Of a stretch of 7,167 nt of DNA, positions 1 to 4,295 are shown in pieces; the first letter of the stretch is position 1, and the number at the start of each line of letters is the position of its first letter. The stretch is taken from assembly GCA_009840715.1 (NCBI GenBank), contig VXNE01000508.1:1-7167 (forward strand). The letters are read 5' to 3'. The translations under genes were made by a program, and so were the position numbers. The notes beneath the pieces were generated by a model, which was not told the DNA's origin, did not search any database, and saw nothing but the letters and a program-made list of their open reading frames with translations. The stretch comes from Gammaproteobacteria bacterium (GTDB lineage: Bacteria > Pseudomonadota > Gammaproteobacteria > Pseudomonadales > Azotimanducaceae).

Positions 1-8
1 GATCGTCG

Positions 9-545
9 TCATGGCCGGTCCGCCTCCCGCTGTTCCGCCAGTTCCTTCTGCATCCGCTTGAAGTTGTTCACGTAGAGGTCCGAGAAGCCCTTGATCTCAG
101 CGATCTCCTCGTCCGTCACCTCGCGCACGATCCGGCCCGGAGAGCCGAGCACCAGGCTCCGGTCCGGGATCTCCTTGCCCTCCGCGACGAGGGCGTTGGA
201 ACCGATGAGGCAGTTGTCGCCGATGCGCACGCCGTTCAGCACCACCGAGTTGATGCCGATCAGGCTGTTGTTCCCGATCGTGCAGCCGTGCAGCGTTGCC
301 TGGTGACCCACCGTGACGTCGTCCCCGACAGTGACCGGGAAGCCCTCGTCCATGTGGACGATCACGCAGTCCTGGATGTTCGAGTTCCGGCCGATGACGA
401 TGGCGTCGTAGTCCCCGCGCACCACGGCTCCGTACCAGACGCTCGCGTTGTTCCGGAGCGTGACGGAGCCGATGACGGCGGCGGTCGCCGCGACGAAGTA
501 GTCGCCTTCCGCAACCACGCGCTGCGCGCCCAGGCTGTAGATCAT
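9..545 (-). CDS. Gamma-class carbonic anhydrase family protein (CamH/YrdA-like)
   Basis: A 178-residue left-handed beta-helix protein built from hexapeptide repeats (seen as recurring I/V-G-x-N/D-x steps from about residue 15 to 135), ending in a C-terminal helix (about 145-175). The gamma carbonic anhydrase site can be read directly: Arg43 and Asp45 in VVRGD, Gln58 and Asp59 in NIQDC, and the three zinc-ligand histidines His64 (VIVHMD), His81 (VGHQ) and His86 (TLHG). It lacks the long acidic loop that carries the proton-shuttle glutamate in archaeal Cam, so it belongs with the shorter CamH/YrdA-like group. The predicted role is cytosolic CO2/bicarbonate interconversion, but many members of this group have no demonstrated activity. 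There is no signal peptide. The ATG at 545 fits the usual MIY-L-G N-terminus of the family. The purine run GGGAAGGG lies almost against the start codon, which is unusually close for a ribosome site. The gene is divergent from the NUDIX gene, and the TGA lies at 9-11. Confidence 0.9.
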   Translation of the reverse strand: MIYSLGAQRVVAEGDYFVAATAAVIGSVTLRNNASVWYGAVVRGDYDAIVIGRNSNIQDCVIVHMDEGFPVTVGDDVTVGHQATLHGCTIGNNSLIGINSVVLNGVRIGDNCLIGSNALVAEGKEIPDRSLVLGSPGRIVREVTDEEIAEIKGFSDLYVNNFKRMQKELAEQREADRP

Positions 546-646
546 CCCTTCCCGCCTTGCCGTGCTCCCCGAGCCATTGTGCCAATGTTCGGGACCTTTC
601 CATAGCACCGAACCGCCGCGGCCAAGGGCCGGCAGGGACGCGACGC

Positions 647-652
647 TATAAT
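647..652 (+). promoter_or_regulatory. Perfect -10 box (TATAAT) of the NUDIX gene
   Basis: TATAAT at 647-652 matches the sigma70 -10 consensus at all six positions and stands out in GC-rich surroundings. Only six bases (CGCCCG) separate it from the GTG start at 659, so the expected transcription start (about seven bases after the box) falls on or next to the first base of the start codon. I see no -35 hexamer 16-18 bases upstream (AAGGGC at 17) and no TG extension. Its role is inferred from consensus and position only. Confidence 0.6.
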
Positions 653-658
653 CGCCCG

Positions 659-1201
659 GTGAACTACTGCAGCCGCTGCGGCCAGGCGGTCGAGCGGAAG
701 ATTCCCCCTGGCGACAACCGCGAACGCTTCGTCTGCGGTCACTGCGGCGCCATCCACTACCAAAACCCGCGGATCGTGACGGGGTGCCTGCCTGTCTGGG
801 ACGATCAGGTGCTGCTGTGCCGGCGGGCCATCGAGCCGCGCAAGGGCCTGTGGACGCTGCCCGCCGGCTTCCTCGAGGCCGGCGAGACCATCCACGCCGG
901 GGCGTTGCGCGAGACCTGGGAAGAGGCCCGCGCACGGGTGGAGATCCTGGGGCTCTACACCATGTTCAGCGTGCCGCACATCTCCCAGGTACACGTGTTC
1001 TTCCGGGCCCGTCTCGTGGACGGAGCATTCGCCGTCGGCGAGGAGAGCCTCGAGGTGCGCCTGTTCGACGAGGAGTCCATCCCGTGGGACGAACTGGCGT
1101 TCCCGGTGGTCGGCAAGACGCTGAAGCACTATTTCGCGGACCGGGCCGGCGCGGGCCGGTTCCCGGTCCACACCGAGGACCTCGTCGTCGAGCGCCGCTG
1201 A
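659..1201 (+). CDS. NUDIX hydrolase with N-terminal zinc ribbon
   Basis: A 180-residue cytosolic NUDIX pyrophosphohydrolase. The N-terminus is a four-cysteine zinc ribbon (Cys4, Cys7, Cys26, Cys29: NYCSRCG and FVCGHCG), followed by the IHYQNPRIV linker and the NUDIX fold from about residue 38. The NUDIX box begins at Gly70 (GFLEAGE) and continues through Arg84-Glu85 to Glu88-Glu89, the expected metal-binding glutamates. The late glycine of the consensus (EExG) is Arg91, a position that I recall also varies in related proteobacterial proteins. The family cleaves X-linked nucleoside diphosphates such as ADP-ribose or NAD(H)-like compounds; the substrate here cannot be read from sequence. The GTG at 659 is chosen because zinc-ribbon NUDIX proteins begin directly with (M)-x-YC-x-x-CG. 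An ATG at 557 in the same frame would add 34 low-complexity residues and swallow the -10 box. No Shine-Dalgarno sequence precedes the GTG. The gene converges with the MaoC-type gene 27 bases downstream. Confidence 0.9.
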   Translation: MNYCSRCGQAVERKIPPGDNRERFVCGHCGAIHYQNPRIVTGCLPVWDDQVLLCRRAIEPRKGLWTLPAGFLEAGETIHAGALRETWEEARARVEILGLYTMFSVPHISQVHVFFRARLVDGAFAVGEESLEVRLFDEESIPWDELAFPVVGKTLKHYFADRAGAGRFPVHTEDLVVERR

Positions 1202-1232
1202 CGCGGGTCGCGCCGACTCGCTCCGTCGTCAG
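1198..1232. terminator. Possible bidirectional terminator-like inverted repeat between convergent genes
   Basis: CTGACG (1198-1203) and CGTCAG (1227-1232) form a perfect 6-bp inverted repeat that contains both TGA stop codons. A smaller hairpin, GTCG-CGC-CGAC, is nested inside (about 1207-1217). Neither strand has a T tract, so this is not a classical intrinsic terminator. Part of the symmetry follows simply from two convergent genes each ending in TGA. It is listed as the only candidate structure in the 27-base gap. Confidence 0.2.
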
Positions 1233-2317
1233 GCGCCCCGCGAGGGCAGCGCCACGACCGCCGTGCCGAACGCCGTCGCGAGCCCGGACTGGTTGACGTT
1301 CTGCATGCGCACCTCGACGAGGTGCTCGCCGTCCGCCACGCTCTTGCCGGTGACTTCCCCGTGCACGGTGTTCGTGTCGCCGACGATGTTCGGGTGCCGG
1401 ATCGAGGCGGTGAGGCGCTTCAGCGTGCCGTCGTCCCCCATCCAGTCCGTCACGATCTGCGCGAGCCAGCAGACCCGCTGCGGCCCGTAGTCGAACTGGC
1501 CCGGCATGTTGCGCCGGTCCTTCGCGTGATCCGCGTCGAACCGGCCGCCGCCGCCCTGTTCGGCGGAACCGGACGCCTCGAGGGCCGCCCGGGTGGTGCG
1601 GTAGGTGCCGAGCACGCCATAGGTGAAGAGGAAGAGTTCGCTGACCGAGTACGTTCCCTTCGGCAACTCCGGGAGGACGTCTCCCACCGCTACGTCCTCC
1701 CAGTAGCGCGTTTCGGCGCCCCGCCGCTGCCGCTCCCAGACGAGCGGGTCCGCGGGCTCGGGGCGGGACGCGCCTTCCTTCGCTCCGCGTTCGTAGTCCA
1801 GGGACCCGCCCGTGTTCTGGAACCGCGCCATCGTGGTCCTGACGTCGGCGACGACCTCCTGGCGCTGGTTGGTGTAGGTGACCAGGCCGGTGTTGAGGTT
1901 GATGGCCCCGATGCGACCGCTCTGCTTGCGCACCGTCTCGCCGACGCGCTCGGTGCAGGTGATCCAGTCGTCGCGCCAGATGGGTCGCAGGAAGTCGATC
2001 TGGACGCCGGCGTAGTTCACGGGGAGGAATTGCGTGGAGACCCGTGCCCGGTCGATGTTGCCCGTTTCCCCCGCGACGACGCCGAGCGACACGCCATAGA
2101 GGAACGTCGGCGGCGCCGTAACCATGCCGAAGCGGCTCGCCGACGCGTGCGTCTCGTCGCGCCACAGGGGGTTGTAGTCGCCCACACCGTCGCCGAAGCG
2201 CCGGATATTGTCGAGGTTGGCCTGCCGCGTCGGCCGTTGGGCGAGGGTCTGCCCGATGGTCTTGCGGTACTCGGTCTCGAACTCGTCGATGGTGCTGATC
2301 AGCCCGCCTTCCGCCAT
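1229..2317 (-). CDS. MaoC-like double hot-dog protein (FAS1-like dehydratase domain)
   Basis: A 362-residue cytosolic protein with two hot-dog domains, as in MaoC / (R)-specific enoyl-CoA hydratase-like enzymes. Domain 1 (about 10-170) carries the recognisable motif FGDGVGDYNPLW (41-52), followed by the F-G-x(3)-A-P-P-T-F-L stretch (63-73). Domain 2 (about 200-360) contains FDYGPQRVCWL (275-285) and RHPNIVGDTNTVHGEV (307-322), resembling the acyl dehydratase half of the family. The expected role is reversible hydration of an enoyl-CoA-type thioester in acyl-chain or sterol-like catabolism; the substrate is unknown. In domain 1 the aspartate and asparagine of the hydratase motif are kept (Asp47, Asn49), but the catalytic histidine position holds Trp52. 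I see no D-x(4)-H in domain 2 either. The ATG at 2317 is chosen because GGAGG lies five bases upstream and the domain starts soon after; a same-frame ATG at 2440 would add 41 unconserved-looking residues. No partner genes of a pathway are adjacent. Confidence 0.82.
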   Translation of the reverse strand: MAEGGLISTIDEFETEYRKTIGQTLAQRPTRQANLDNIRRFGDGVGDYNPLWRDETHASASRFGMVTAPPTFLYGVSLGVVAGETGNIDRARVSTQFLPVNYAGVQIDFLRPIWRDDWITCTERVGETVRKQSGRIGAINLNTGLVTYTNQRQEVVADVRTTMARFQNTGGSLDYERGAKEGASRPEPADPLVWERQRRGAETRYWEDVAVGDVLPELPKGTYSVSELFLFTYGVLGTYRTTRAALEASGSAEQGGGGRFDADHAKDRRNMPGQFDYGPQRVCWLAQIVTDWMGDDGTLKRLTASIRHPNIVGDTNTVHGEVTGKSVADGEHLVEVRMQNVNQSGLATAFGTAVVALPSRGA

Positions 2318-2322
2318 GATTG

Positions 2323-2327
2323 CCTCC
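2323..2327 (-). promoter_or_regulatory. Shine-Dalgarno GGAGG fixing the MaoC-like start
   Basis: On the minus strand GGAGG is followed by CAATC and then ATG at 2317, an ideal five-base spacing. It is the clearest ribosome binding site in the window and decides the start codon of the dehydratase gene. Confidence 0.75.
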
Positions 2328-2342
2328 GCCTGCCCGCGCGGC

Positions 2343-2351
2343 AGTCTATCA
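2343..2351 (-). promoter_or_regulatory. Extended -10 element for the MaoC-like gene
   Basis: Read on the minus strand, TGATAGACT (2351 down to 2343) is a TGn extension joined to TAGACT, which matches the -10 consensus at four of six positions including the first TA and last T. Transcription would start near 2336, leaving a leader of about 19 bases that contains the GGAGG ribosome site. No clear -35 box is seen, as is usual for extended -10 promoters. This is an inference from consensus and spacing. Confidence 0.4.
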
Positions 2352-2380
2352 ACTTGCCGCGGTCGGGCCGGGCCCGCGCC

Positions 2381-2410
2381 TTGTCCCCATCGGCCCGCGT
2401 CGGTTAGGGT
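2381..2410 (+). promoter_or_regulatory. Possible promoter of the glyoxalase gene
   Basis: TTGTCC (2381-2386) and TAGGGT (2405-2410), 18 bases apart, are weak matches to -35 and -10 boxes. The start site would be near 2417, giving a leader of about 29 bases before the ATG at 2446. The match is poor and could be chance; nothing else in the 128-base divergent gap looks better on this strand. Confidence 0.25.
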
Positions 2411-2445
2411 GCGGCCCCGGAAACGAGAGAACGGCGACACTGCAA

Positions 2446-2862
2446 ATGAAATACCTGCACACCATGGTTCGGGTGTCGGACCTCGACGCTTCGATCGGCT
2501 TCTACGAGGCCATCGGCCTGAAGGAAATCCGGCGCATCGAGAACGAGCCGGCCCGGTTCACCCTCGTGTTCATGGCGGCGCCCGGCGACGAGGAAGCCCA
2601 AGTCGAACTTACGCACAACTGGGACCCGGAAGAACTGGCCGGCGGCCGCAACTTCGGCCATCTCGCCTACGAGGTGGACGACATCTACGGACTCTGCCAG
2701 AGCCTCATGGATTCCGGCGTCACCATCAACCGTCCCCCGCGCGACGGTTTCATGGCTTTCGTCCGGTCGCCGGACGGCGTCTCCGTGGAACTCCTGCAGA
2801 CCGGCGGGGCCCGCGAACCGGCCGAGCCGTGGAAGAGCATGGAGAACACGGGGGAGTGGTAG
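2446..2862 (+). CDS. gloA: Lactoylglutathione lyase (glyoxalase I)
   Basis: A 138-residue protein of the vicinal oxygen chelate fold, close to the length of the E. coli enzyme. It is predicted to isomerise the hemithioacetal of methylglyoxal and glutathione to S-lactoylglutathione in the cytosol. The N-terminal MKYLHTMVRVSDLDASIGFY is typical of the family. The four metal ligands expected from E. coli GloA can be aligned: His5, Glu54 (in VELTHNW), His72 (FGHLAYEVDD) and Glu115 (SPDGVSVELLQ). The short single-module form without the extra N-terminal helix of the zinc-type enzymes suggests the Ni/Co-dependent class. The C-terminal PW-x-S-M-x-N-x-G-x-W tail (from about 128) is one I recall from many alphaproteobacterial members. 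The ATG at 2446 is the family start, although no Shine-Dalgarno sequence lies at normal distance. The gene is divergent from the MaoC-like gene. No glyoxalase II gene is in the window. Confidence 0.93.
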   Translation: MKYLHTMVRVSDLDASIGFYEAIGLKEIRRIENEPARFTLVFMAAPGDEEAQVELTHNWDPEELAGGRNFGHLAYEVDDIYGLCQSLMDSGVTINRPPRDGFMAFVRSPDGVSVELLQTGGAREPAEPWKSMENTGEW

Positions 2863-2882
2863 ACGGCGGCCGCGCCGCGACA

Positions 2883-2897
2883 GCGCCCTTCGGGCGC
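2883..2897 (+). terminator. GC hairpin after the glyoxalase gene
   Basis: GCGCCC (2883-2888), a TTC loop, and GGGCGC (2892-2897) form a 6-bp perfect G/C stem 20 bases after the gloA stop. There is no T run behind it, so it is at most a weak or factor-assisted terminator. It separates gloA from the pump genes on the same strand. Confidence 0.35.
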
Positions 2898-2929
2898 CCC
2901 GGCCGGCGGTGGCCGCGGCGGGCGATGCG

Positions 2930-2945
2930 TGTTACATTTGGTAAC
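2930..2945 (+). promoter_or_regulatory. Extended -10 promoter overlapped by a palindromic operator-like site
   Basis: GTTAC (2931-2935), ATTTG, GTAAC (2941-2945) is a perfect 5-bp inverted repeat, and it is the most AT-rich patch in the 143-base gap before the pump genes. The same bases contain TGT-TACATT (2930-2938), an extended -10 element whose hexamer matches consensus at four of six positions. Transcription would start near 2945, about 60 bases before the adaptor start. A dyad over the -10 box is the usual layout for repression by a TetR- or MarR-type regulator, which commonly controls RND pumps. No regulator gene is present here, so its identity is unknown. Confidence 0.45.
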
Positions 2946-3005
2946 GGCCCTCCAGTTCCCGCGAGCGGTCCCAACGCCACCCGCTGCTGACCCTCAGAGC
3001 GCCTG

Positions 3006-4295
3006 ATGCGCAAGACATACATCACCGCTTTCGTCATCGCGGTCGCCACCATCGCCTGGCTGGCATCCGGACAGTTCGGCGCGGGCCGCGACGAGGCCAA
3101 GCGGCTCAGCATCACCGAGCGGAACGACCGCGCGGACGCCGCGGTGGAGGACCGGGCACCGTCGCGCGTGCGCGCCCGCATCAGCACGGCGGTCGAGCAA
3201 ACGGCCTTCGCCCGGGTCCGCGGGCGTACCGAGAACAAGCGGACCGTCGACGTGCGGGCGGAAACCGTCGGGCGCGTCGTCGCCCGCCCGGTGGAGCTCG
3301 GCGACCGCGTGGCGACCGGCGACGGCCTGTGCCGCCTGTCGATGGACGATCGCGCCGCGCGCCTCGTCGAAGCGCAGGCCGCAGTGCGGCAGGCCCACAT
3401 CGAGTATCGCGGCACACTCCGTCTCAAGTCCCAGGGCCTGCAATCCGAGACGGCCATCGCGGCGGCGGTTGCCCGCCTGGCCGCGACGCGCGCCGGCCTC
3501 GAGTCGATCGAACTCGACGTGGCGCGGACGCGCGTTCGCGCACCCTTCGACGGCATGGTCGAGGTCACGCACGTCGAGGTGGGCGACTACGTGCAGCCAG
3601 GTGCCGTTTGCGTCACCCTGGTGGACCTCGACCCCATGCTGCTGGTCGGACAGATCACCGAGCGTGACGTGGCGCGGGTACGGGTCGGCGAGCGGGCGTT
3701 CGGCGAACTGGCTACCGGCGAGCGCCTCTCCGGTTCGATCGGCTTCATCGGCCAGCAGGCCGATCCGACGACCCGCACCTACCGCGTCGAGATCGAGGTG
3801 CCGAACGCCGACTACACCCTGCGCAGCGGCATCACCGCCGACATCCTCATCGCCGCGGAAACCTCGCCGGCGCACCACGTAAGCCCGGCGCTGTTCGCCC
3901 TCGACGACGAAGGGGCGGTCGGGGTACGCATCGTCGACGCCGACGACCGCGTCGCGTTCCGGCGGGTCGAGATCCTCCGCGACGAGGCGGAGGGCGTCTG
4001 GGTCACCGGGCTACCGGAGGTCGCGACCATCATCACGGTGGGCCACGAGTTCGTGGTCCCGGGCGAGGCGCTGGATGTCGAGTTCGAACCCACCGTGGAC
4101 GCCGTCGTCGCCGAGCGCAACGCCGGCGATTCCCCCATGTTCCCGGTCGATGCCGAGGTGCCCGACGTCCGGTCGACAGAGGCGCGGGGCGCCTTCGAAC
4201 CGACCGGGGACGCTCCCGCGATCGTTCCCAAGCCCGCGCCGGGCTTGAGCGGGGACGGCGGCGGCACCGACCCGCAGCCGGTGCACGCGTCGTGA
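3006..4295 (+). CDS. RND efflux pump periplasmic adaptor (membrane fusion protein)
   Basis: A 429-residue adaptor that would link an RND permease to an outer-membrane channel. Residues about 5-20 form an N-terminal membrane anchor; there is no lipobox cysteine, so it is not a lipoprotein. The two halves of the lipoyl domain lie at about 78-112 (RTVDVRAETVGRVV, then ELGDRVATGDGLCRL) and 178-207 (RAPFDGMVEVTHVEVGDYV), flanking a short alpha-helical hairpin (about 113-172). A beta-barrel follows (208-285; QQADPTTRTYRVEIEVPN at 250-267) and then a membrane-proximal domain to about 355. The last 75 residues are an acidic, proline- and glycine-rich tail of low complexity. The ATG at 3006 places the anchor at the very N-terminus as in relatives; the ribosome site is weak (AGAG six bases upstream). 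The stop codon overlaps the permease start, so the two are co-transcribed. The transported substrate cannot be told. Confidence 0.9.
   Translation: MRKTYITAFVIAVATIAWLASGQFGAGRDEAKRLSITERNDRADAAVEDRAPSRVRARISTAVEQTAFARVRGRTENKRTVDVRAETVGRVVARPVELGDRVATGDGLCRLSMDDRAARLVEAQAAVRQAHIEYRGTLRLKSQGLQSETAIAAAVARLAATRAGLESIELDVARTRVRAPFDGMVEVTHVEVGDYVQPGAVCVTLVDLDPMLLVGQITERDVARVRVGERAFGELATGERLSGSIGFIGQQADPTTRTYRVEIEVPNADYTLRSGITADILIAAETSPAHHVSPALFALDDEGAVGVRIVDADDRVAFRRVEILRDEAEGVWVTGLPEVATIITVGHEFVVPGEALDVEFEPTVDAVVAERNAGDSPMFPVDAEVPDVRSTEARGAFEPTGDAPAIVPKPAPGLSGDGGGTDPQPVHAS

Noticed and set aside
557..658. Upstream ATG for the NUDIX gene at 557.
   Set aside because: The added 34 residues match nothing in the family and would place the perfect -10 box inside coding sequence.
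546..935. N-terminal extension of the carbonic anhydrase-like protein to an upstream ATG at 935.
   Set aside because: The added 130 residues are Arg/Ser/Gly-rich, lie opposite the NUDIX gene, and are absent from the family, which begins at MIY.
1322..2407. 361-codon plus-strand frame opposite the MaoC-like gene.
   Set aside because: Its Arg/Ala/Val/Asp-rich product has no recognisable domain, whereas the minus strand has hot-dog motifs and a good ribosome site.
2318..2440. Upstream ATG for the MaoC-like gene at 2440.
   Set aside because: GGAGG sits exactly before the ATG at 2317, and the extra 41 residues are basic low-complexity sequence covering the predicted promoter.
2208..2990. Plus-strand frame spanning the dehydratase start, gloA and the gap after it.
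   Set aside because: Arg/Gly/Pro-rich translation in a different frame from gloA, which has all its metal ligands; not a gene.
3006..3080. Adaptor as a lipoprotein.
   Set aside because: The hydrophobic N-terminus has no cysteine after it (the sequence reads WLASGQFG), so there is no lipobox.
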